A stretch of 32,451 bases of DNA. It comes from Actinomycetota bacterium. GTDB lineage: Bacteria; Actinomycetota; Acidimicrobiia; Acidimicrobiales; JAHWLA01. The stretch lies in assembly GCA_019347595.1 (NCBI GenBank), contig JAHWLA010000004.1, forward strand, positions 1-32,451, read 5' to 3'. The notes beneath the pieces were generated by a model that was given only the letters and a program-made list of their open reading frames with translations, did no database searches and had not been told where the DNA came from. The position numbers and the translations under genes were made by a program. Below are positions 15,001-22,482 of this stretch, one piece after another (the stretch's first letter is position 1; every line of letters begins with the position of its first letter).

Positions 15001-15548
15001 ATCAGTTCCTCGAGGCGCAGTTGGAGGACGTGAAGTCGGGGCGGCGGGAGCTGTCGAAGGTGATCAAGGCCATCGACACCGAGATCGTGGAGGTGTTCGC
15101 CGCCGCCTTCGCCGACGTGGCCGACAACTTCGCCAAGCTGTTCACGACGCTCTTCCCGGGCGGCACCGGTCGCTTGAAGCTGACCGACCCCGACAACCTG
15201 CTGGAAACCGGGATCGAGGTCGAGGCCCGGCCCTCGGGCAAGAACGTGAAGAAGCTGTCGCTGCTGTCGGGCGGCGAGCGCTCGCTGACGGCGCTGGCGT
15301 TCCTGTTCGCCGTGTTCCGCAGCCGGCCGTCGCCGTTCTACCTGATGGACGAGGTCGAGGCAGCGTTGGACGACGTCAACCTGCACCGCTTCATCGACCT
15401 CATCAACGAGTTCCGCCAGGAGGCGCAGCTCCTGGTGGTGTCGCACCAGAAGCGGACGATGGAAGCGGCCGACTGCCTCTACGGGGTGACGATGGCGCCC
15501 GGCGGGTCGACCCGGGTGGTGAGCGAGAAGGTCGCCGCCGGCGCCTGA
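12063..15548 (+). CDS. smc: Chromosome segregation ATPase SMC
   Basis: SMC is the condensin ATPase that, with ScpA and ScpB, organises and segregates the chromosome. It has 1161 residues, standard length. The N-terminal head starts FLKSLTLKGFKSFADAT with Walker A GPNGSGKS at residues 31-38 and a Q-loop region around GRQQHVIVSQGQL. Two long coiled-coil arms (about 165-490 and 650-990) flank the hinge near residues 500-640, which opens DVPGVVGTLLELVEVDEGWE. The C-terminal head has signature LSGGERSLTALAFLFA (about 1068-1083) and Walker B FYLMDEVEAALDD. Arms are extremely Ala/Glu/Arg-rich, reflecting base composition. GTG at 12063 is predicted leaderless. Confidence 0.97.
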   Translation: MFLKSLTLKGFKSFADATSLEFEPGITVVVGPNGSGKSNIVDAVAWVLGAQGPRTVRSQKMEDVIFAGSAKRPALGRAEVGLTIDNSGGLLPIEFSEVTITRTLFRSGDSEYAINGVPCRLLDIQELLSDSGVGRQQHVIVSQGQLAQILDSRPEDRRLVIEEAAGVLKYRRRREKAQRRLEATEGNLLRLQDLLREVRRQLRPLERQADAARRHGSLVEELHGIRLFLAGREITTLTTRLESGSRSKAELARAEAEVRQALARLDADVAVAEAGVSSQGTDDLGDSLLRFEGLREKARGMSAVLAERHRSLQRELAASVDEGVIASLESDAAHLAAQLQSVETEAEALVPQHEDLAAAEASLHGERTTFDEEWGDESAPPVSSEAAQVRGELTALRSAAQRGRAEVGRMEARLAALQQKAERLDAEVARRRAEVAEADAAEQPLVAALEAGESARAAAEAAMAEADESLRAVEQERQTWAARAEALALALDEARARAGAERLADVPGVVGTLLELVEVDEGWEAAFEAAAGEAIAAVVVDGVETARAALTHLRDGNAGGAVLALDAVGFPASLALDAAAVGGEPVRSHVRSRLPSVDRLLDTLLGHAVVVDGGWERALDLALQHPGLVAVTRDGDRFAATGWRAGSGGSGATGAALDEARARAEEAVTRVAAARDHVAACRSALSAARATEADLAKQLDANDSRLTAAGDALQRLETERRDVAVEQETVEAHLGELSERVVREEARVAELDAMLPALEAEEAAGAERVMAMRAARSRLEERVAAVAALRRDLEVRAAGLDERRTLLSRRLAEVEERLHRNVSEREAAAARREGLETRAVATARLSAVVADRLAAVEGALAGLHEQRRQHNEKMRAALDRLEQLRRERSTAERQLAELRERAQRGELEEAEVRLRLESAVEALRRDFDCEPESAAKAECPALPEGVSASARVRELERELRLMGPINPLALEEFTALQERNQFLEAQLEDVKSGRRELSKVIKAIDTEIVEVFAAAFADVADNFAKLFTTLFPGGTGRLKLTDPDNLLETGIEVEARPSGKNVKKLSLLSGGERSLTALAFLFAVFRSRPSPFYLMDEVEAALDDVNLHRFIDLINEFRQEAQLLVVSHQKRTMEAADCLYGVTMAPGGSTRVVSEKVAAGA

Positions 15549-15563
15549 CCGCCGGCCCCCGAC

Positions 15564-15615
15564 CCTTCTCGTGTCGGAAATGCGCATGGGGGTGCGCATT
15601 TCCGACACGAGAAGG
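15564..15615. terminator. Long intergenic hairpin C
   Basis: Arms 15564-15586 and 15593-15615 form a perfect 23-bp stem with a TGGGGG loop. It lies 15 nt after the smc stop and 13 nt before the ftsY promoter element. Its inner 30 nt are the same family as hairpin D, with one paired substitution that keeps the stem. Confidence 0.75.
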
Positions 15616-15628
15616 CGGCCGATCCTGA

Positions 15629-15651
15629 CTGTCACACCCCCTCGGTAGGCT
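15629..15651 (+). promoter_or_regulatory. ftsY promoter, RecA-NDp-like 23-nt element
   Basis: CTGTCACACCCCC is followed by TCGG and TAGGCT. The length and half-site spacing equal those of the elements before comM and the transpeptidase gene. The left half matches TTGTCR of the mycobacterial RecA-independent DNA-damage consensus at 5 of 6 positions and the right half matches TAnnnT. The ATG lies 10 nt after the hexamer. Confidence 0.6.
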
Positions 15652-15661
15652 GCACGCCGCC

Positions 15662-16867
15662 ATGGAAATCGTCCTCGCCCTTTCCGTCCTCCTGCTGGTG
15701 GTGTCGCTGGTGGGCATCGCCGTCAGCCGCCGCCGCGGGCGCCGCCCCGACCTGGAGCCGCCCGCCACGGGGCCGGCCGTCGACGTCGCCGCCGACACCG
15801 ACCTCACGCCGGAGCAGGTGGCCGAGATCGAGGCGGCCCTGGCCGAGGCCGCGGTGGAGACCGCGGAAGAGACACCCGAGTTCCCGCTGGGCGCGCAACC
15901 CGTCGAGCTCGAGCCCGAGCCCGAGGTCGTCGAACCCGAGCCGGACGCCATCGACTTGCGAGCTCCGGTCAAGCCCCGGTTCCGCGACCGGCTGGGGAAG
16001 GCCCGCAGCCTGCTCGCCGGCTACATGGGGTCGGTGCTGTCGCGCTCCGGCATCGACGACGAGACGTGGGACGAGTTGGAGGAGGCGCTCATCCGGGCCG
16101 ACGTCGGCGTGGGGACGACCACAGCGGTCCTCGACGACCTGCGCGCCAAGGTGAAGGCCGACGGCATCACCGACTCGGCGGCGCTGGTCGACGCCTTGAA
16201 GGCCGATCTCAAGGCCCGGCTGGCCGAGGGCGACCGGTCGCTGCACTTCGAGGAGGGCGGCCCCAACGTATGGCTGTTCGTGGGGGTCAACGGCGTGGGC
16301 AAGACCACCACGATCGGCAAGGTCGGCCTGCGCGAGTCGAGCGGCGGGCGGCACGTTGTCATGGCGGCGGGCGACACCTTCCGGGCGGCGGCGGCGGAGC
16401 AGCTCGAGCTGTGGGCCAAGCGGGTCAACGCCGACCTGGTGCGGGGGGCTGAGGGCGCGGATCCCGGCTCGGTGGTCTTCGACGCCGTCGAGCGCGCCGC
16501 CGCCCGCGGCGCCGACCTGGTGCTGGCCGACACGGCGGGCCGCCTGCACACCAAGGTCAACCTCATGGAGGAGCTGAAGAAGGTGCGCCGCATCGCCGAA
16601 CGGCCGCCCGCCAAGCTCACCGAGGTGTTGCTGGTGCTCGACGCCACCACCGGCCAGAACGGCCTGGTGCAAGCCAAGGAGTTCACCGACGCCGTCGGCG
16701 TGACGGGTGTCGTGCTCACCAAGCTCGACGGCACGGCCAAGGGCGGCATCGCTCTGGCGATCCGCACCGAGCTCGGCCTGCCCATCAAGCTGGTAGGGCT
16801 GGGCGAGACGGCGGACGACCTCGTGGAGTTCGACCCCGACGAGTTCGTCGACGCGCTGTTCGAGTAG
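15662..16867 (+). CDS. ftsY: Signal recognition particle receptor FtsY
   Basis: FtsY is the SRP receptor GTPase that delivers ribosome-nascent chains to the translocon. It has 401 residues: an N-terminal membrane helix (about residues 2-22, EIVLALSVLLLVVSLVGIAV) followed by RRRGRR, an acidic A domain (about 30-100, rich in Glu and Pro), then the N and G domains. GTPase motifs are GVNGVGKTTTIGK (about 207-219), DTAGRLHTKVNLMEELKK and TKLDGTAKGG. The TM anchor is typical of actinobacterial FtsY. ATG 15662 starts directly at the helix and lies 10 nt after the -10 hexamer. The stop is 20 nt before the unknown exported protein. Confidence 0.97.
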   Translation: MEIVLALSVLLLVVSLVGIAVSRRRGRRPDLEPPATGPAVDVAADTDLTPEQVAEIEAALAEAAVETAEETPEFPLGAQPVELEPEPEVVEPEPDAIDLRAPVKPRFRDRLGKARSLLAGYMGSVLSRSGIDDETWDELEEALIRADVGVGTTTAVLDDLRAKVKADGITDSAALVDALKADLKARLAEGDRSLHFEEGGPNVWLFVGVNGVGKTTTIGKVGLRESSGGRHVVMAAGDTFRAAAAEQLELWAKRVNADLVRGAEGADPGSVVFDAVERAAARGADLVLADTAGRLHTKVNLMEELKKVRRIAERPPAKLTEVLLVLDATTGQNGLVQAKEFTDAVGVTGVVLTKLDGTAKGGIALAIRTELGLPIKLVGLGETADDLVEFDPDEFVDALFE

Positions 16868-16887
16868 GGAACCAAGGGGGAGCCGGG

Positions 16888-18612
16888 ATGCGTCGAACGG
16901 ACATGCGCAATCGACTCGCCGCTCTCGCCGCCGTCTCCGCCTTTGCCGTCGGGCTCACCGCTGTGGCGCTGGTGGCCGCCCGGTCGGGCGGGGGAAGCGG
17001 GCTCCAGCGGCTGCCCAGCCTCGCCGGCGGCCGGGAGACGGCCGACATGGCGATGGCCGCAGGTGGCGGGTGGTCGCCTTCCGTCGAGTACGTGGTCGAG
17101 GGCGCGCTGCCTGCATTGCCCGGCACAGCTCCCGCGTTCCGCCTGCCCACCGACGCCGACCGTGGCGCCGTCCGCCGCCTCGCTGCGGCGCTGGGAATGA
17201 GCGGCACGGCGGTCAAGCAGCGCAGCAGCTACGTGGTCGACGACGCCGGCCGCCGCTTGACGGTGGAACTGGCGCCCGGCATGCCGTGGTACCTCTCGGC
17301 CGGCTGCCCGGACGCTCCGGTGTCGTCGCACGGCGAGGGCGTCACGGCCGCGGTGTGCACGGTGATGTCGACAGTGGTGGGGGAGCCGGCGGGGCCCGTC
17401 GCACGGCGAGCGCCCGCCGTCGGCTCCTCGTCGGCGGGCGGATCGAGCGGCTCGCCGTCCGGGTCGGCATCCGCATCGGGATCGCCCGAGGTGCGGTCGT
17501 CCGCGGTGCAACCGGCCCAGGATGCTCCGCTCCGGCCGCCCCCGGCGGAGAAGCCCGAGCCCTTGGTACGGGAGCCGCGACCGGCGCCCGACGTCCCGGC
17601 GCCGCCCGCCGACCTGCCGTCGAAGGAGGACGCCGACCGGCTCGCCCGCGCCCTATTCGAACGGTTGGGCCTCGGCACCGACACGCTGCGGCTCGAAGCG
17701 GGCACGTACTCGTGGGAGGCTTTCGTCTCGCCGCCCGTCGGCGGGCTGCCGGTGGTCGGCATGGACCACATCGTCTCCATCGGGCCCAAGGGCACGATCT
17801 CGGGCGGGCACGGCTACCTGCTCAAGGCCAAGCGCATCGGCGACTACCCGCTGGCCGGGGTGGATGTCGGCTTGGCCCGGTTGCGTGAGGGACGCGGCGT
17901 GGGGGCGAGGCCGATGGCCGACGCCGCTCTCGGCGCCATCGAGCCCTACTGCCCGGACACGGCCGACTGCGCGGCCCCGCCGCCGTCCGGCCCCGTCATC
18001 GTCACGATCACCGGCGTCCACCTCGGCCTGCAGCACGTGGCCGACGCCCTCGTGCCCGTGTACGTGTTCAAGACCGACCACGGCGGCGAGCTCGCCGTCC
18101 CCGCGGTGACCGACCGGTGGCTGGAGGAGACCAGCCCGACACGCGATGACGACGGCGAACCCGAGCCCGACATCGGACACAGCAGCGGGGCGTGCGGCGT
18201 GTCGGTGTCGGGACGAGGGGTGGACGCCGAGGGGGGCACCGACGACGTCAATGCGCCCCTGACCGTCGAGGTCTGTGTGGAGCCCGCCCGGGCCAAGGTG
18301 GGCGAGGAGGTCACCTTCACGGTGACGGTCAAGGACCCGGACGCCGAGATCTACGACGAGGTGTGCGCGGGGCCGTTGGTCGTCTTCGGCGACGAGGAGC
18401 TGGTGGCCCGCACAATGTGCGCCCACGCGTGCGACGCGGGCGGGCGAGCGCCCACCGTCACCGAGCGGAGAGCGGGCGAGCTGACCCGCACGTTCACCCA
18501 CGCCTACGCCAAGCCGGGCACGTATACGGCTCGCTTCGCCTACCGCTCGGAGCCGTGCTCGACGTGGTCGAGCTCCGGCCAGGGGACAGCCACGGTCGTC
18601 GTCGTCGGCTGA
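16888..18612 (+). CDS. Large exported protein of unknown function
   Basis: I do not recognise this 574-residue protein. It has a signal or anchor segment at about residues 10-32 (LAALAAVSAFAVGLTAVALVAA). An N-terminal domain contains LPTDADRGAVRRLAAALGM, where a paired-domain reading suggests a protein that senses or binds outside the membrane. A Ser/Gly/Pro-rich linker covers about 175-240. A second related-looking domain (about 245-425) contains SKEDADRLARALFERLGLG. A C-terminal domain with Ig/PKD-like strands follows (about 455-574: VGEEVTFTVTVKDPD, AYAKPGTYTARFAYR). Paired Cys residues in the last domain suggest disulfides. A strong AAGGGGGAG lies 5 nt before the ATG. It is inserted between ftsY and ffh; hairpin D ends the unit. 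Confidence 0.7.
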   Translation: MRRTDMRNRLAALAAVSAFAVGLTAVALVAARSGGGSGLQRLPSLAGGRETADMAMAAGGGWSPSVEYVVEGALPALPGTAPAFRLPTDADRGAVRRLAAALGMSGTAVKQRSSYVVDDAGRRLTVELAPGMPWYLSAGCPDAPVSSHGEGVTAAVCTVMSTVVGEPAGPVARRAPAVGSSSAGGSSGSPSGSASASGSPEVRSSAVQPAQDAPLRPPPAEKPEPLVREPRPAPDVPAPPADLPSKEDADRLARALFERLGLGTDTLRLEAGTYSWEAFVSPPVGGLPVVGMDHIVSIGPKGTISGGHGYLLKAKRIGDYPLAGVDVGLARLREGRGVGARPMADAALGAIEPYCPDTADCAAPPPSGPVIVTITGVHLGLQHVADALVPVYVFKTDHGGELAVPAVTDRWLEETSPTRDDDGEPEPDIGHSSGACGVSVSGRGVDAEGGTDDVNAPLTVEVCVEPARAKVGEEVTFTVTVKDPDAEIYDEVCAGPLVVFGDEELVARTMCAHACDAGGRAPTVTERRAGELTRTFTHAYAKPGTYTARFAYRSEPCSTWSSSGQGTATVVVVG

Positions 18613-18625
18613 GCCCCCTCCCCCC

Positions 18626-18677
18626 CGATCTCGTTGCGGAAGTGCGCACGGGGGCGCGCACTTCCGCAACGAGATCG
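18626..18677. terminator. Long intergenic hairpin D
   Basis: Arms 18626-18647 and 18656-18677 form a perfect 22-bp stem with loop ACGGGGGC. A run of C (18616-18626) precedes it. It lies 13 nt after the exported-protein stop and upstream of the ffh promoter, and is a sequence relative of hairpin C. Confidence 0.75.
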
Positions 18678-18716
18678 CTTGTGAGCAGCGCTTTCGAGCG
18701 TGCGGGGGCCGTCAAC

Positions 18717-18722
18717 TACCCT
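18717..18722 (+). promoter_or_regulatory. -10 element of leaderless ffh
   Basis: TACCCT is 10 nt from the ATG at 18733, with no ribosome site between. The hexamer is identical to that of smc. Confidence 0.45.
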
Positions 18723-18732
18723 GGCTCTCCGC

Positions 18733-20073
<1,341 letters not shown>

Positions 20074-20091
20074 ACAGGAAGAGACGCCACC

Positions 20092-20349
20092 GTGGCAGTA
20101 AAGCTCCGCCTCATGCGGATGGGCAAGAAGAAGCAGCCGACCTACCGGGTCGTGGCGGCCGACAGCCGCTCGCCTCGCAACGGCCGGTTCATCGAGATCA
20201 TCGGGACCTACGAGCCCCGCCTGGAGCCGTCGGGCGTGAAGATCGACAACGACAAGGCGGTCGGCTGGCTCCAGAAGGGCGCCCAGCCCACCGAGACGGT
20301 GGCGAAGCTGCTCAAGATCTCCGGCGCCTGGGAGCAGTTCAAGCCGTGA
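20092..20349 (+). CDS. rpsP: 30S ribosomal protein S16
   Basis: S16 is a primary-binding small-subunit protein, 85 residues. The N-terminus AVKLRLMRMGKKKQPTYRVVAADSRSPRNGRFIE is diagnostic, and the C-terminal half contains GWLQKGAQPTETVAKLL. The start is GTG 20092, with AGGAAGAG upstream in the 18-nt gap after ffh. The stop overlaps the khpA start in GTGA (20346-20349). The ffh-rpsP-KH-rimM order is conserved across Gram-positives. Confidence 0.98.
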   Translation: MAVKLRLMRMGKKKQPTYRVVAADSRSPRNGRFIEIIGTYEPRLEPSGVKIDNDKAVGWLQKGAQPTETVAKLLKISGAWEQFKP

Positions 20350-20681
20350 GCGACGAGCCCGTCGACGATGTCGAATACGAAGACGGCGACGTGAACCAGG
20401 TCGACGCCCACTACGAAGAAGGCGACGCCAATCAGGTGGAGGGCGGGACGGCCAAGCGGGTGCTGGAGTACGTCGCCCGCCAAATCGTGGACGACCCCGA
20501 CTCCGTCGTGGTCGAGCAGGAGCCGGGCCGCCGTGGCGTGTCGCTCCGCTTGCACGTGGCCCCCGACGACATGGGCAAGATCATCGGCAAGCGAGGCCGG
20601 GTGGCGCAGTCGATTCGCACGGTGGTGCGTGCGGCCGGTGCCCGTGACGGCAGCGAGGCCGCCGTCGACATCGTCGACTGA
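20346..20681 (+). CDS. khpA: KH-domain RNA-binding protein KhpA
   Basis: This 111-residue protein consists of an acidic N-terminal extension and one KH domain (about 36-111), with the RNA-contacting GxxG loop as GKRG in DDMGKIIGKRGRVAQSIR. KhpA usually works with KhpB (Jag) in RNA regulation of cell division; KhpB is not in this window. The extension, about 35 residues, is longer than in most KhpA and contains an imperfect repeat, EDGDVNQV and EEGDANQV. The GTG start overlaps the rpsP stop by four bases. rimM starts 4 nt after the stop. Confidence 0.92.
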   Translation: MSDEPVDDVEYEDGDVNQVDAHYEEGDANQVEGGTAKRVLEYVARQIVDDPDSVVVEQEPGRRGVSLRLHVAPDDMGKIIGKRGRVAQSIRTVVRAAGARDGSEAAVDIVD

Positions 20682-20685
20682 CGCC

Positions 20686-21138
20686 GTGCTCGAAGTAGGC
20701 CGAGTGGTGAAGCCCCACGGCCTGCGCGGCGAGGTGGTGGTCGAGCTGTTCACCAATCGCAGCGAGCGGATGGACCCCGGGACCGTCCTGTCCGCCCCCG
20801 GCCGCTCGCTCACCATCGAACGCTCGTCTCCTCACCTGGGCCGGTGGATCGTCACCTTCGAAGGCGTCCTGTCACGCGAGGACGCCGACGCCCTGCGGGG
20901 CACCGTGCTGTCGGCCGAGCCGCTCGACGACCCGGACGAGCTGTGGGTGCACGAGCTCATCGGCGCCGAGGTCGTCGGCGTCGACGATCGGTCGTACGGG
21001 GCGGTCACCGCCGTCGAGGCCAACCCGGCCAGCGATCTGTTGGTGCTCGAAGGCGGCGGACTGGTGCCGCTGCGCTTCGTCGTCTCGCACGGCGACGGGC
21101 GCATCGTGATCGACCCGCCGGAGGGGTTGCTCGACTAG
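20686..21138 (+). CDS. rimM: Ribosome maturation factor RimM
   Basis: RimM assists 30S head assembly by binding S19. It has 150 residues, a little short. The N-terminal barrel begins LEVGRVVKPHGLRGEVVVELFTNR; the PRC barrel covers roughly 80-150, with ELIGAEVVGVD and LVPLRFVVSHGDGRIVIDPPEGLLD. GTG 20686 places the conserved VGRVVKPHG at the N-terminus. Its TAG shares the palindrome CTAG with the stop of the facing nitroreductase gene. In most bacteria trmD follows directly; here two genes of other function intervene. Confidence 0.94.
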   Translation: MLEVGRVVKPHGLRGEVVVELFTNRSERMDPGTVLSAPGRSLTIERSSPHLGRWIVTFEGVLSREDADALRGTVLSAEPLDDPDELWVHELIGAEVVGVDDRSYGAVTAVEANPASDLLVLEGGGLVPLRFVVSHGDGRIVIDPPEGLLD

Positions 21139-21473
21139 CTGCCGGGCAGGTCGAGGGCGACGACGAGCGAGCGCCCGCCCCAGTCGGCCAGTTCGCCGGC
21201 GCGGTCGTACTTCTCGACCAACAGCCTGCGGGCCAGCCCGTCCTCGGCCGGGTCGTCGACCAGCCGGAAGCGGGCGGGGTACGTCACGTCGCCGACGCGG
21301 ACGGTGACCTCCGGGCGGGCTTGCCCGTTGCGCACCCAGTCGGCGCCGTCGCCGCCGCCGGAGAGCAGGTAGAGCGTCGGCGCGTCGCCGTCCCGGCCGA
21401 ACCAGATCTCGACGGTGTGGGGGTTGCCGGTGCGTCGGCCGGTCGTGGTCAGGTAACAGAACGGCTCGGCCAT
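21135..21473 (-). CDS. DDN-like F420-dependent nitroreductase/quinone reductase family protein
   Basis: This 112-residue split-barrel protein begins MAEPFCYLTTTGRRTGNPHTVEIWF, typical of the deazaflavin (F420)-dependent nitroreductase family to which mycobacterial Ddn belongs. The middle has YLLSGGGDGADWVRNGQARPEVTVRVGD, where the WVRN segment lies near the cofactor in relatives. Cofactor use is inferred; F420 genes are not in the window. ATG 21473 is preferred; an upstream ATG at 21494 would overlap the start codon of the divergent gene. Its 3' end overlaps rimM by 4 nt. It is read from a bidirectional promoter shared with the MDR oxidoreductase. Confidence 0.85.
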   Translation of the reverse strand: MAEPFCYLTTTGRRTGNPHTVEIWFGRDGDAPTLYLLSGGGDGADWVRNGQARPEVTVRVGDVTYPARFRLVDDPAEDGLARRLLVEKYDRAGELADWGGRSLVVALDLPGS

Positions 21474-21478
21474 CGCTG

Positions 21479-21485
21479 TACGGTC
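21479..21485. promoter_or_regulatory. Overlapping divergent -10 elements (nitroreductase / MDR)
   Basis: The plus strand reads TACGGT (21479-21484), 8 nt before ATG 21493. The minus strand reads GACCGT (21485-21480), 6 nt before ATG 21473. The two hexamers share five base pairs in a 19-bp intergenic gap. Confidence 0.45.
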
Positions 21486-21492
21486 TAGCGCC

Positions 21493-22482
21493 ATGCGAGC
21501 GTGGCAGGTGCACGAGCTGGGCGAACCTTCGGACGTCATGCGGTTGGTCGACGTCCCGTCGCCGTCGCCGCCTCCCGGCTCGGTGGTCGTCGAGGTCGCC
21601 GCTGCGGGCCTCAACTTCCCGGACATCCTGCTGTGCCGCGGTGAGTACCAGGAGAAGCCCGCGCTGCCGTTCACACCCGGGGGCGAGCTGGCGGGCACGG
21701 TCGTCGAGGTCGGCGAGGGCGTCGACACCCTGCGACCGGGAGACCGCGTGCTCGGGTCGCCGACGGTGGGCCCCGGCGCCTTGGCCGAGCGGACGATCGC
21801 CCCGGCCGCCGGGCTCTACGCCGTCCCCGACGGCATGTCGTGGTCGGCCGCCGCTGCGCTGCACGTGACGTACCAGACCGGCTGGGTGGCGCTGCACACC
21901 CGTGCGGGCATCCGGGCGGGCGAGACGCTCCTCGTCCACGCCGGTGCAGGCGGCGTCGGGTCGGCCGCCATCCAACTGGGCAAAGCCGCAGGCGCCCGGG
22001 TGGTGGCAACGGCGGGCGGAGCCGACAAGGTGAAGATCCTCCACGAGCTGGGGGTCGACCTCGCCGTCGACTACACCGACGAAGACTTCGTCGAGCGGAT
22101 GAAGGAGTTCACCGACGGGGCGGGCGCCGATGTGATCTACGACCCGGTGGGCGGCGACGTGTTCGACCGCTCCACGAAGTGCATCGCCTTCGAGGGCCGG
22201 CTGTTGGTCATCGGCTTCACGTCGGGTCGGATCCCCGCCGCTCGCGCCAACCACGTCCTGGTGAAGAACTACTCGGTGGTCGGCGTGCATCTGGGGCTCT
22301 ACCGCCGGAAGCACCCCGAGGTGCCCCGCACCGCGCACGCCGAGCTGACGCGTCTCTACGCCGAAGGCCTGATCGACCCGTTGGTGTCGCAGGTGGTGCC
22401 GCTCGCACAAGCGCCCGCCGCCCTCACGTCGCTCGGGTCGCGGGGCACCTACGGCAAGGTGGTCGTGGACGTCGCCACGTGA
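21493..22482 (+). CDS. MDR-family NADPH:quinone oxidoreductase
   Basis: This 329-residue zinc-independent medium-chain dehydrogenase/reductase has a GroES-like N-terminal domain (AAGLNFPDILLCRGEYQEKPALPFTPGGELAGTVVEVG). The Rossmann NADPH motif is HAGAGGVGSAAIQLGKAAGA (about 147-166). It lacks the catalytic zinc Cys and ends with the usual YGKVVVDV. It probably reduces quinones or enoyl substrates in the cytoplasm. The start is ATG 21493, predicted leaderless. It overlaps trmD in GTGA (22479-22482), so trmD translation is coupled to it. Together with the divergent F420-type gene it forms a redox insert in the rimM-trmD operon. Confidence 0.93.
   Translation: MRAWQVHELGEPSDVMRLVDVPSPSPPPGSVVVEVAAAGLNFPDILLCRGEYQEKPALPFTPGGELAGTVVEVGEGVDTLRPGDRVLGSPTVGPGALAERTIAPAAGLYAVPDGMSWSAAAALHVTYQTGWVALHTRAGIRAGETLLVHAGAGGVGSAAIQLGKAAGARVVATAGGADKVKILHELGVDLAVDYTDEDFVERMKEFTDGAGADVIYDPVGGDVFDRSTKCIAFEGRLLVIGFTSGRIPAARANHVLVKNYSVVGVHLGLYRRKHPEVPRTAHAELTRLYAEGLIDPLVSQVVPLAQAPAALTSLGSRGTYGKVVVDVAT

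Noticed and set aside
11670..15635. Very long minus-strand open frame (1321 aa) opposite smc
   Set aside because: It is the antisense shadow of smc at high GC; the translation is low-complexity Arg/Gly/Leu with no family signal, while the plus strand encodes complete SMC motifs.
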